Shown piece by piece: positions 27,701-35,590 of a stretch of DNA of 64,000 nucleotides. Source of the stretch: Natrialba hulunbeirensis JCM 10989 (GTDB lineage: Archaea; Halobacteriota; Halobacteria; Halobacteriales; Natrialbaceae); the NCBI RefSeq assembly GCF_000337575.1, contig NZ_AOIM01000041.1, positions 113,827 to 177,826 on the forward strand, in the 5' to 3' direction. Under the pieces are notes generated by a model. That model was not told the DNA's origin, ran no database searches, and saw only the letters and a program-made list of their open reading frames with translations. The position numbers and the translations under genes are program-made. Each line of letters begins with the position of its first letter. The first letter of the stretch is position 1.

Positions 27701-28719
27701 TGGAAGCAGAGATAAAAAAGGAGACGAATAACGGATTTGGCGTTACTGTCCTCGATAATAACGGTGTAAAACACAAAGTTGGTGTACTCTACGATGGTGA
27801 CATTAGCGGCCACCTTCAAGACGGCTATCCGGACGACCCGTCCGAGCGCACGCAGGAAGAAAACGAGCACGTGAATCAGGCCCGTAGGTTCGCCAAGTAC
27901 TGGGTGTACCGTAAGCGCGGATACGACACGCTTGATCCGCTCCGAAATCCCGACCGAATCCTCGCGTCGGTAATCGCCATCGCCCCGCTCACACCCGAGA
28001 TGGCCGAGCAACACTTCGGCGACCTCTACCAGCAGTACTGCCACATCTACGATGACGCCGAGCCGACCGTCGACTTGCCAGACGGAGTCGGCCCGAAAGA
28101 CCCCGTCTACCTCAAAGACGTATATCTCGGCATCGGTGACGGCGGCCTCGACGCCGGGGCCGCTACGATTCTGGGCGACCCGGACATGATGGATCTCGTC
28201 GGAGCCACCGTCAACGTGAGCGGTGACCGACCGATCGAAGGTGAATACCTCCCCAAGTTCCACGAGTTGCTGGCGGCTGCTGCAGATGTCAATCCAGACT
28301 CGCTGCCGAGCCTCCGAGAGGGCTTGCTCATCGACGACATCTCGGGGATCCACGTCCAGACCGGCTCGTTCGACGGTCCAACCATCCAGTACGGCCGCCA
28401 GCCGGAGATCGACCGTAAGCCCGACGCACGAATTCAACTCGATCGCCTGGAGGTTGAGTCAGTTACTGACCTCCAAATTCGATTGGCGAATCACCTGATT
28501 TGCCAGGTTCGGGATTGCTATCTGTTGATGGGAATTGCGCCACCAGAGCCCTTCAGAATTCAGGGAGTTGGCATTCGAGGAGCCGTCGGCTGGTTCAACT
28601 CCATCGATCTCTACGAGATGTACTGGAACTCCGATGCAGAGATCTCGAGTTGGTTCGAAGCGCACACACCCGACGACGCCTACGAACACACCGGGGAGTC
28701 TGTCACACCAGAAGCGTAA
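27700..28719 (+). CDS. DUF4157-coupled protein of unknown function
   Basis: A 339-residue protein starting MEAEIKKETNNGFGVTVLDN. A strong AGGAGGT Shine-Dalgarno lies at 27684-27690, and the ATG overlaps the upstream TGA (TGATG), so synthesis is coupled to the DUF4157 protein. No signal peptide or membrane helix is seen. Segments such as VYLKDVYLGIGDGGLDAGAA and IQGVGIRGAVGWFNSIDLYE suggest a globular mixed fold. I recognise no family. Given the coupling it may be an immunity, chaperone or delivery partner, which is inference only. Confidence 0.8.
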   Translation: MEAEIKKETNNGFGVTVLDNNGVKHKVGVLYDGDISGHLQDGYPDDPSERTQEENEHVNQARRFAKYWVYRKRGYDTLDPLRNPDRILASVIAIAPLTPEMAEQHFGDLYQQYCHIYDDAEPTVDLPDGVGPKDPVYLKDVYLGIGDGGLDAGAATILGDPDMMDLVGATVNVSGDRPIEGEYLPKFHELLAAAADVNPDSLPSLREGLLIDDISGIHVQTGSFDGPTIQYGRQPEIDRKPDARIQLDRLEVESVTDLQIRLANHLICQVRDCYLLMGIAPPEPFRIQGVGIRGAVGWFNSIDLYEMYWNSDAEISSWFEAHTPDDAYEHTGESVTPEA

Positions 28720-28791
28720 TCCATCTCCGCCCAAGTTTTTTGTTCAGTTACGCGACGATGTCCAGCAGTTCGCTTTCTTCTGACTGCTGCC

Positions 28792-28928
28792 ACCCGCTTG
28801 ATAAGGGTGTGCTCGACAGCCGGATGGACTCAGACTTCTCGAACGCGCGACTCACACAGGCTCGAAGGCGGCTGACGCGGCTGATGAAATCAACGCGAAG
28901 ACGTCCACCTGTGGGAATGATATCGTGT
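28792..28928 (+). pseudogene. frameshifted DUF4157 fragment
   Basis: Reading from 28792 gives PLDKGVLDSRMDSDFSNARL, matching PLDG...RMDADFSNVRI of the intact DUF4157 protein 2 kb upstream. After a one-base loss near 28852 the match continues in another frame as HTGSKAADAADEINAKTSTC then GNDIV. Homology ends there: the HELAH region is missing, and the following bases encode nothing similar. It is a decayed partial copy lying just downstream of the intact pair. Confidence 0.82.
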
Positions 28929-29250
28929 CTCGGTCTCGTGGTCTCTTCTGGTGGGACTTTTCCGTGGCCACCGTGGGGCCTCCCTGTAATACCCTGCGAC
29001 CGCAGGACGGATCGCGATTTCGACTCGAGTGCCACGCAATGCGCTCGGTTGTGATGGGGTGGTCGGTGGTGGTGGTTGTGGTTTTGGTGGTGGTTCCGAC
29101 TTGGATTCCGGTGAATCCCACCCATCACGCGCACACACTGCCCGACACTCGATATTCCGCCGTGATCCGACTGCGTGCGGCCCCGTTTCGCCCCCAATGA
29201 GGGACCGAGGGCCAGGCAAGGGACGAGTGTAGAGTCGGAGGGAACTCGAG

Positions 29251-29616
29251 TTAGGTGCCGTCAGCTCGATCGGGGGAGGTGACCTGCGTGGTCCGATCGG
29301 TGTGGGTTTTCTGGTCGGGGATGGGTGGGGCGATGCGACAGCCACAGGGGCCGGCGACGGCGTCGGTGGGGCCGATTATCGTTGTACGGTGGATGGGAGT
29401 GTTACATCGCGGGCACGGTCTGAGTTCGTGGTTGGTGGTCGTCTGGTCGTCGGTGTCTGTGTGTTTGGTGGTGTGGTTGTCGTTGTGATTGCCTTGGTTG
29501 CCTCGGTTGGCTTGGCTGTCTTGGTCGTCTTGGGTCGCGCCACTCCGTCGAGCATCGCCTCGGCCGGCATCGTGACCATCGAGATCACGGGGCCCGTCGT
29601 CGTCACTCAGGTCCAT
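29251..29616 (-). CDS. small zinc-ribbon-like protein with long disordered N-terminus
   Basis: A 121-residue protein. The N-terminal 75 residues are D, H, N, T and Q repeats (NHNDNHTTKHTDTDDQTTT) and likely disordered. The C-terminal part has LRPCPRCNTPIHRTTIIG and AVAGPCGCRIAPP, a CxxC plus CxC pair typical of a small zinc ribbon; I recall similar C-termini in haloarchaeal small proteins. A GAGGTG ribosome-binding sequence lies upstream of the ATG at 29616, which decides this start over the GTG at 29625. The 28930-29250 stretch next to it is GT-rich simple sequence with no gene I can support. Confidence 0.65.
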   Translation of the reverse strand: MDLSDDDGPRDLDGHDAGRGDARRSGATQDDQDSQANRGNQGNHNDNHTTKHTDTDDQTTTNHELRPCPRCNTPIHRTTIIGPTDAVAGPCGCRIAPPIPDQKTHTDRTTQVTSPDRADGT

Positions 29617-29743
29617 TGGGACCACCTCGGAACGTCGGTGGGGTTGCCGACGACTGTGTTGGTAATCCCTTCGGCAACTCCATCGCTAAATCCGGACGAG
29701 AGCGACGCTACTGGGTGGACGCGACGACGCGTCAATCGTGCGG

Positions 29744-29900
29744 GATGTTTATATCCCGTGAGAATGTACGCAAACATGGCTTCAGGCCAAGCGGTAGAAG
29801 CCACGCCTTGGGTGCTCCAACACCCGGGGCATTTCCATACCCCAACGTCGCGGCTTCCGTTCTAATTGTTAACTGGTAGTGACTTATATCTACCGCTGAA
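29744..29900 (+). other. run of four short hairpins in a gene-free stretch
   Basis: Consecutive stem-loops can be drawn: GGGAT/ATCCC (near 29752), GGGTG/CACCC (near 29813), GGGG/CCCC (near 29828) and GGTAG/CTACC (near 29874). The stretch 29617-30090 has no convincing gene on either strand. It may be a structured RNA or the relic of a mobile-element end. The stems are short and I could not test them against relatives. Confidence 0.35.
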
Positions 29901-30090
29901 TGGTGGGAATAACCCTGGAACAGACGCTCGATTTGGGTACATGTATCCACTTCGAAGACAATCCCACACTGGTCTCCTTTCGGCCACTCCAGTGCGTGGT
30001 ACGACGATCAATACCGGCTCGGCAGCAGTGTCCAAAACAGTCACCAACCGGTGTGATTACTACAAATGAGCATGTATAGCTAGGAACGAT

Positions 30091-30972
30091 ATGGTAAACC
30101 GCGTCCCCTACCACCACGAACTGGATAAACAGTTCTCGGTGGACTTCGTCAGCCCTGAGCTGGAGGACGTAGGAGAGCGTGTCGTCGGCTACGATAGTCA
30201 CAACTCGGTCAAGGTCGAGTCGTTCGAGTTAGATCGAACCGTCTACGTCGTTTATACTGCGTCCGGTGCGAGTGGAGCTGCGGACGAAATCGACTACGAT
30301 CTCGTCGAATATATCGACTCAATGGAGCCAGCGAACGGTGTCATCGCGACCAGATTAGTTGATGTCTTCAAGAACGTCCTTGCGGAGAACTACGAGGAGG
30401 AAGGGAAGCGAGTGCAGGCGTACAAGGACATCGCGGCCGAAGAGATCGAGCCAGCACTCAATCAGATCGACTGGAACGGAACGGCAGTCGAGGTAGCGGG
30501 TCGCCTGACCTCGAACCTGATCCTCAAGCATGCGCTGCCCAACGCGAACCATCGAACGGCTATCGGAATGTGCCAACTTTATCTCAGACGAGTGAATCCA
30601 GATTTTTCGATGCCAGAGACGTCGACACAACTCGATGAGGCCGACGAGTACGATTGGATGGAGTGGGTCAACGACTACATCAACGAGTCAAAGAGACTAC
30701 TGACGGTTCGACGAAAAGGTGGCCGGTTCAAGTATCTCGAGGAGTTTGGTTGCGATGTGCTCGTGCGAAAGCACGATATCGAAATCCCTCTCGAGGAGTA
30801 CGAGTTAGATCTTCGGCGAGGTGAGCGGTGGAGACGGTATGCAAAACGGCACGAAGACCTGTGGATCGATTTCACCGAGGAAGCCGTTCGACGTGCGGAG
30901 ATGACCGGGTTGGTCGATATGGATGGCCTTACAAAGCACGAATTCGCGGACGATCTAAAAGAACTCGAGTGA
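30091..30972 (+). CDS. Fic/Doc-family protein
   Basis: A 293-residue protein. Residues 147-155 read HALPNANHR inside LILKHALPNANHRTAIGMCQ. This fits the Fic/Doc active-site motif H-x-F/L-x-D/N-A/G-N-x-R, closest to the Doc form. Fic proteins transfer AMP and Doc phosphorylates EF-Tu; which reaction applies cannot be told here. A helix preceding the motif (AVEVAGRLTSNL) fits the fold. The C-terminal 130 residues are charged and unrecognised. No inhibitory (S/T)xxxE(G/N) helix is evident in the N-terminal part. A tiny ORF ends 3 bases away on the opposite strand. Confidence 0.8.
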   Translation: MVNRVPYHHELDKQFSVDFVSPELEDVGERVVGYDSHNSVKVESFELDRTVYVVYTASGASGAADEIDYDLVEYIDSMEPANGVIATRLVDVFKNVLAENYEEEGKRVQAYKDIAAEEIEPALNQIDWNGTAVEVAGRLTSNLILKHALPNANHRTAIGMCQLYLRRVNPDFSMPETSTQLDEADEYDWMEWVNDYINESKRLLTVRRKGGRFKYLEEFGCDVLVRKHDIEIPLEEYELDLRRGERWRRYAKRHEDLWIDFTEEAVRRAEMTGLVDMDGLTKHEFADDLKELE

Positions 30973-30974
30973 AA

Positions 30975-31079
30975 TTAGTCCTGAAGACGAGCGACGGTCC
31001 GACCGGTCTCTTCCACTTCTTCGCTCCGACTCATTCCGAGACGGTCCTCTAATTCTCGGATGTTGTCTTCTAGGGTCAT
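30975..31079 (-). CDS. tiny ORF convergent with the Fic/Doc-like gene, 34 residues
   Basis: The frame reads MTLEDNIRELEDRLGMSRSE then EVEETGRTVARLQD and stops two bases from the end of the Fic/Doc gene. The peptide is one heptad-like charged helix. An A/T-rich element (TAGATTTTTGG) about 35 bases upstream of the ATG could be a promoter. It may be an antitoxin-like or unrelated small protein. Chance occurrence cannot be excluded. Confidence 0.4.
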   Translation of the reverse strand: MTLEDNIRELEDRLGMSRSEEVEETGRTVARLQD

Positions 31080-31354
31080 ATTACTAGATCTCTCACTAGG
31101 AGCCAAAAATCTACCGGTGAAAGCAGGGTCTAAAATAGCAGAAGGGACGGATGTGTTGGAGGGCCATCTTTCGGGTAGTTTTTCGGCAAGCCACAGTTAC
31201 ACACGATACTACGGAGGCACCCTCATATCCACCTATCGAACCACACGATGGCGTCGACCTCTATTTGGAAACCGAACGACTCCAACCGCTCCATCGTTAC
31301 GCGTTAGAAACAAGTCACCGCTGTCTGTTGTGTTCGAACCGTTCAAAAGACGGA

Positions 31355-31418
31355 TGGCGCTACAGGATTTGAACCACGCGAACACCTCGCTTCGCTCGGC
31401 GTTCTCTCGTTCAAATCC
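31355..31418. repeat. tRNA T-arm-derived direct repeat and palindrome
   Basis: Bases 31356-31375 repeat 20 bases of the tRNA-Arg 3' end (31469-31488). From 31365 to 31418 the sequence forms a large imperfect palindrome: GGATTTGAAC at 365-374 pairs with GTTCAAATCC at 409-418, with a GAACaCC/GGCGTTC inner stem. The 113-bp offset from the tRNA suggests an attachment-site remnant, or a tRNA-adjacent palindromic repeat that reused the T-arm. The stretch 31080-31354 before it shows no gene. Confidence 0.75.
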
Positions 31419-31466
31419 CTCGCGATCCAGTATCTGTCGCTCACGAAGTTGTTCGCGACAAAAACA

Positions 31467-31541
31467 TGGGCGCTACAGGATTTGAACCCGTGACAGCTTG
31501 GTCCGAAGCCAAGTACTCTGTCCAGACTGAGCTAAGCGCCC
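31467..31541 (-). tRNA. tRNA-Arg (anticodon TCG)
   Basis: The minus strand folds as a full cloverleaf: acceptor GGGCGCT/AGCGCCC, D-stem GCTC/GAGT, anticodon stem CTTGG/CCAAG around loop CTTCGGA (anticodon TCG), 5-base variable loop, T-stem ACGGG/CCTGT around TTCAAAT, and discriminator A. No intron and no encoded CCA are present. The 3' end faces the accessory region, as expected for an integration target. Confidence 0.95.
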
Positions 31542-31708
31542 GCACCCTTCCGTATCCGTCGACCTCCTATAAGTCACTCGATTTTCACCGGTTCAGACAG
31601 GCACCACCATACCCTAACCCCACCCGCTCACTCGCACCCCGCTCACTCATTCCCAGCCTGTGAAAACTACCGTGACCGGTCTTTATCTGGAGGGCAAAGG
31701 CATCGCTA

Positions 31709-31894
31709 ATGACCGCACGCGAGTACACAGCTACCGACGAACCGGATTCGCCTCCGTCCGATGCACTCGAGTTGCACCACACTGAGCCGGGAACGGTGAC
31801 CCTGATCCCGGCGGATGCGAGTGAGGTCGAGCGAGCGGAGGCGTGGCTGTCGGTGTCGGAGTCGGTGTGTTGTGAACTCGGGCGGTGGCGGTAG
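31709..31894 (+). CDS. DUF7511-like small haloarchaeal protein
   Basis: A 61-residue protein starting MTAREYTATDEPDSPP. The pattern LELHHTEPGTVTLIPADASE followed by RAEAWLSVSESVCCELGRWR resembles the short haloarchaeal family I recall as DUF7511, with its invariant W near the C-terminal third. A TTTATC element about 28 bases before the ATG suggests a leaderless transcript. Function unknown. Confidence 0.7.
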   Translation: MTAREYTATDEPDSPPSDALELHHTEPGTVTLIPADASEVERAEAWLSVSESVCCELGRWR

Positions 31895-32048
31895 GGGGAG
31901 TGCAGTTGGTGTGCAGTTGGTGTGAAGTTAGTATGCAGTTGCTGTAATGGAGCGCCACTGCTACACCTGTAGTCGCGGGCACGCTGAGTCGGATGCCCGT
32001 CGAACGCGGACCGTACGGTTTAACCGGCCTGCCTGAGCACTCCCGGCA

Positions 32049-32900
32049 ATGACAGCGGGGGAGACGATTCGCGGGTTGCTCGAGCTGACACGACCGGTGA
32101 ACGTGCTGGCCGCGAGCGTGTTGACGTTCATCGGCGCGTTCGTCGCTGGCGGTCTTGGCTCGTATCCACTGCAGACGAGCGCGGCAGTCGCGGCAACCGG
32201 GCTCGCAGTCGGTGCAGGGAACGCGATTAACGACTACTTCGATCGAGAGATCGATCGGATCAACCAGCCCGATCGGGCGATCCCTCGCGGTGCGGTGAGT
32301 CCGCGCGGCGCACTGGTGTTCAGCGTCGTCCTGTTCGCCGCCGCGGTCGCGCTCGCACTCACCCTTCCCCTGGCAGCGCTCGCTGTCGCCGGGATCAACC
32401 TGCTCGCGCTGGTGGCCTACACGGAGTACTTCAAGGGCCTCCCCGGCCTCGGAAACGCGCTTGTGGCCTACCTCGTCGGGAGCACATTTCTCTTCGGCGC
32501 GGCGGCAGTCGGCGAGATCGGCCCCGCAGTCGTCCTCTTCGCGCTCGCGGCGATCGCGACGCTCACCCGCGAGATCATCAAGGACGTCGAGGACATCGAA
32601 GGCGACCGCGAGGAGGGACTGAACCCCCTCCCGATCGCCATCGGCGAGCGCCAGTCGCTGTACGTCGCAACTGCCCTGCTCGTGATCGGCGTGATCGCGA
32701 GTCCGCTGCCCTACGTGCTCGGTTACTTCGAGCTCGAGTACCTCCTGCTCGTACTCCCGGCGAACGCGATCATGATCGTGGCGGTCTACGAGAGTTTCGA
32801 GGATCCCACGATTGGACAAACCCACCTCAAGTACGGCACCTTCCTCGCGGCGCTGGCGTTTATCGTGGGACGGGCGGCGCTCGAGGTCAACGTGTTCTGA
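32049..32900 (+). CDS. digeranylgeranylglyceryl phosphate synthase (UbiA family)
   Basis: A 283-residue membrane prenyltransferase with about 8-9 helices. Both Asp-rich sites are present: NAINDYFDREIDRINQPDRA (about 60-79) and EIIKDVEDIEGDREEG (about 179-194). These bind the Mg-prenyl diphosphate. In archaea this UbiA subfamily adds the second geranylgeranyl chain to geranylgeranylglyceryl phosphate in membrane-lipid synthesis. Other UbiA enzymes share the sites, but the length and sequence fit the lipid enzyme best. It is monocistronic, with the CoA-binding gene 119 bp downstream. Confidence 0.9.
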   Translation: MTAGETIRGLLELTRPVNVLAASVLTFIGAFVAGGLGSYPLQTSAAVAATGLAVGAGNAINDYFDREIDRINQPDRAIPRGAVSPRGALVFSVVLFAAAVALALTLPLAALAVAGINLLALVAYTEYFKGLPGLGNALVAYLVGSTFLFGAAAVGEIGPAVVLFALAAIATLTREIIKDVEDIEGDREEGLNPLPIAIGERQSLYVATALLVIGVIASPLPYVLGYFELEYLLLVLPANAIMIVAVYESFEDPTIGQTHLKYGTFLAALAFIVGRAALEVNVF

Positions 32901-33019
32901 GCCACCTGAAGTGCGAGCGAGTGGAATCCAACAGAGACCAGACCGGTCACAGTCATGCACGAACCGCGCGAGAAGGTGACGGCGAATCATACAACTGTTT
33001 GCAGTCGGTACACGATACC

Positions 33020-33454
33020 ATGGCATTTACCGTCGGAATCGACGATCCGGATGCGCTTCGGGAGGTACTCGAGTCCGAGACGATCGCGGTCGTCGGCTGT
33101 TCGCGGACGCCGGGGAAGGCGGCCCACGACGTGCCGGCGTACCTGCTCGAGCAGGGCTACGAGGTGATTCCGGTGAATCCGTTCGCGGACGAGATTTTCG
33201 GCCGGGAGGCGTTTGAATCGCTCGCAGCGGTCGCCGAGCAGTCAGTTGCCGACGTCGACATCGTCTGTGTCTTCCGCCCGAGCGAGGAGGTCGCCGATGT
33301 CATCGAGTCGGTACTCGATTCCGCGGTCGGCGACGTGATCTGGCTTCAGCAGGGGATCCGCGACGATCAGGCGGCCGAGCGCGCTGTGGACGCAGGATAC
33401 CGTGTCGTGCAGGATCGGTGTCTCAAGGTCGATCACCGCCGGCTCGTTGTTTGA
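33020..33454 (+). CDS. CoA-binding domain protein
   Basis: A 144-residue Rossmann-type protein starting MAFTVGIDDPDALREVLES. It shows the CoA-binding family pattern: TIAVVGCSRTPGKAAHDVPA, YEVIPVNPFADEIFG, VDIVCVFRPSEEVADVIESV and VIWLQQGIRDDQA with the C-terminal RCLKVDH. It covers only the CoA-binding domain found in succinyl-CoA synthetase alpha subunits and YccU-type proteins. The partner is unknown. The start is chosen at 33020 because the upstream extension is unlike the family. Confidence 0.9.
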   Translation: MAFTVGIDDPDALREVLESETIAVVGCSRTPGKAAHDVPAYLLEQGYEVIPVNPFADEIFGREAFESLAAVAEQSVADVDIVCVFRPSEEVADVIESVLDSAVGDVIWLQQGIRDDQAAERAVDAGYRVVQDRCLKVDHRRLVV

Positions 33455-33573
33455 CCGAGACCGAAAACAGGCGTAGTGGGCCTGGTGGCGGGAGGAGACG
33501 GCCATTGATCAAACACTGAGGGGTACCACCGACAGAGACTTACATACCAGCGGACTACACGAGAGACGTACCT

Positions 33574-33768
33574 ATGTGTGACCGGTCCGGGAACTGTTCC
33601 AACGACGGGGTCTGTCAGCTCGTCTTGCGGAACCGGCAGACGGGCATGGATGTCGTCGAGCACCACTGCAAGGCACATCTCGTCCTCCGGGTGTGGGAGG
33701 TCGAGCGCGATGACGAATTCGAGGTCGTCGATGCGACGACGCTCCAGCAGTCCTCGACGGCCGGATAA
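33574..33768 (+). CDS. small Cys-rich protein
   Basis: A 64-residue protein starting MCDRSGNCSNDGVCQLVLRN, with three Cys in the first 14 residues and HHCKAH near residue 30. These could bind a zinc ion. The composition is balanced for a haloarchaeal protein, and no convincing frame competes on the other strand. No family recognised. It stands alone, divergent from the cysteine synthase region. Confidence 0.5.
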   Translation: MCDRSGNCSNDGVCQLVLRNRQTGMDVVEHHCKAHLVLRVWEVERDDEFEVVDATTLQQSSTAG

Positions 33769-33978
33769 TGGCTGATTGCTGCAACCGGCCTTCGTCGTAG
33801 ACTGTCGAGGACCTGGGCTCACGACGCCTGTCTCTCCCGTGAGAGCAGGTGCTTGCACCCCTACTCGTCGTTACTCGTTCTCGTACACGCACACACGCTG
33901 GCGTGTTTGATGGCTGCTGTAGCTGTGGAACAGGAGAGATTGCGGTTACATGGTTACGGCGACGGTCACGGGTTCAGT

Positions 33979-34026
33979 TACGGTCACAGCCACAGCCACA
34001 GCCATAGCCATAGTCACAGTCACACA
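33979..34026. repeat. CACAGC hexanucleotide run
   Basis: About seven units of CACAGC/CATAGC/CACAGT lie in the 300-bp gap between the small Cys-rich gene and the cysteine synthase gene. A frame through it would encode SHSHSH, but no gene start or plausible protein is attached. It matches the hexanucleotide slippage seen inside genes of this window. Confidence 0.7.
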
Positions 34027-34076
34027 ACCAGTACTCGAGTACTCCACACTGAACCGCGACACCGGCGATGCGGTGC

Positions 34077-35057
34077 TCAGGAACTCCACTCCTCGAATGA
34101 GCGGTAGATCCCCTTCGAGAGGTAGCGCTCACTCGAGTCCGGGAACACGGTAACGACGGTGTCGTGGGGCGTCTCGATCTCTCCGGACGCGATCTCGCGG
34201 GCCACCTGCTTCGCGGCGACGCCGGCGGCACCGGCACTCGAGCCGACGAGATGGCCTTCCTCGCGTGCGAGGCGCTCGAGTTCCGCGTGCGCATCACGGT
34301 CCGCAACCGGATACACCGCGTCGACGAGTTCGGGGTCGAACAGTTCGTTCGTCTCGACGTTGTGGGTGCCGATACCTTCGATCTTGTACTCGCCTTCCTC
34401 GCGGTCCTCGCCGAGGAGTTCGCCGTAGACGGAGCCGTCGGGTTCGACTGCGCCGACGTAGGTGTCCGGGTCCTGTTCGAGTGCGTAGCGGGCGATTCCC
34501 ATCAGTGTGCCTGCGGTGCCACAGCCGGCGACGACGGCACCGATGTTGCCGTCGAGTGCCTCGTAGATTTCGGGGCCGGTGGTGGCGTAGTGGGCCTCCG
34601 TATTCAGCGGGTTCGCGAACTGCTGGGGGACGACGGCGTCGTCGAGTTCGTCGGCCAGTTCGTGGGCGCGGTCGATCGCGCCGCCCATGCCGTCCTCTGT
34701 CGGCGTGTTGATGACCTCTGCGCCGAGGGCGGCCATGAGCTGCTGTTTCTCGACGCTAAAGCGCTCGGGAACGACGAAGATGGCGTCGAGCCCGAGCTGC
34801 TGGGCGGCCGTCGCGAAGCCGATACCGGTGTTACCCGCGGTCGGCTCGATGACCGTGCCGCCCGCCGGAACGTCGCCGCGTTCGAGCATCCGCTCGAGCA
34901 TGTAGCGGCCGATCCTGTCTTTGACGCTCGCGCCTGGGTTGAACGACTCGAGTTTGGCGTAGATTCGGACGCCCTGTGGGCCGTCTCGAATCCGTACGAG
35001 GGGCGTTTGCCCGATCGTCTCGAGCACCGAGTCCAACGGTCGCTCGTGGGTCGTCAT
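34077..35057 (-). CDS. cysK: cysteine synthase / PLP-dependent beta-family enzyme
   Basis: A 326-residue fold-type-II PLP enzyme starting MTTHERPLDSVLETIGQTPL. The Schiff-base Lys is in ESFNPGASVKDRIGRYMLE, the substrate loop is EPTAGNTGIGFA and the phosphate-binding Gly loop is GCGTAGTLMGIA. These are the cysteine synthase (O-acetylserine sulfhydrylase) signatures; the C-terminal GSSAGAAG is also typical. A cystathionine beta-synthase activity is possible for some relatives. The ATG at 35057 is favoured over 35078. Confidence 0.92.
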   Translation of the reverse strand: MTTHERPLDSVLETIGQTPLVRIRDGPQGVRIYAKLESFNPGASVKDRIGRYMLERMLERGDVPAGGTVIEPTAGNTGIGFATAAQQLGLDAIFVVPERFSVEKQQLMAALGAEVINTPTEDGMGGAIDRAHELADELDDAVVPQQFANPLNTEAHYATTGPEIYEALDGNIGAVVAGCGTAGTLMGIARYALEQDPDTYVGAVEPDGSVYGELLGEDREEGEYKIEGIGTHNVETNELFDPELVDAVYPVADRDAHAELERLAREEGHLVGSSAGAAGVAAKQVAREIASGEIETPHDTVVTVFPDSSERYLSKGIYRSFEEWSS

Positions 35058-35590
35058 CGTTCTGGCAAATGTTGCCACTGTTGTTAGGTCTTCCCTTTCT
35101 TCGTGTCCCTATCCAAGAGTCCCCCGTCCGAAAATTCTCGACTTACTACCGGTCCAATGGAATAGGTCACGAGTCACGACGGGGTGACCGTGAGTCTATC
35201 GTCGATGGGTTTGTCTCTAACTAACCCGTCCACGTCGAACTGTGGTATAGATTATATCACAAAGCCCCAGTACGTTTATAACAGACGTGTCCGTCCTTCG
35301 GTGTACCGTTTCATGACCGACCGACGTGCAGTGCGTTCGGTGTACGATCCGCTCGCGCCCCCTGCCTCCGGGCGGCCCGAGTAGCTGCAGCATTCTCCAT
35401 CCGTTGCCTCGCTCCGGCCTGTAGCCGCAGTACACCCATCACCGATGCACGTACATGTCAATCGCTATCGAAGCAGTCGCACACGCTAGTCGTTCGATCG
35501 ATCTCGTATCGCCAGATAGCCGCCCGCTCATCCGAGCACGGCCCGCTTCTCGCGATCATACCGCACCACCGCTTCGGGGTGAGCAGTGAG
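35058..35590. other. gene-free intergenic stretch
   Basis: This 533-bp gap separates divergent cysK and MFS genes. It holds an AT-rich box (CGTTTATAACAG near 35273) followed by a 23-codon frame (MTDRRAVRSVYDPLAPPASG) at 35313 that I cannot support as a gene. No repeat or RNA motif is recognised. Confidence 0.5.

Noticed and set aside
29302-29865. 187-codon plus-strand frame opposite the zinc-ribbon gene
   Set aside because: The minus strand has paired CxxC/CxC and a good ribosome-binding site; the plus frame is V/G-rich simple sequence followed by a hairpin region.
31466-31663. 65-codon plus-strand frame over the tRNA (MGATGFEPVTAWS)
   Set aside because: This is the well-known spurious translation across the antisense of a tRNA gene.
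33853-34107. Frame encoding an SHSHSH run downstream of cysK
   Set aside because: The run is simple-sequence DNA; flanking residues show no protein-like pattern and no start signal is seen.
35313-35384. 23-codon frame after a TATA-like box in the cysK-MFS gap
   Set aside because: The peptide has no structure-like pattern and no ribosome-binding site; too short to support without conservation.
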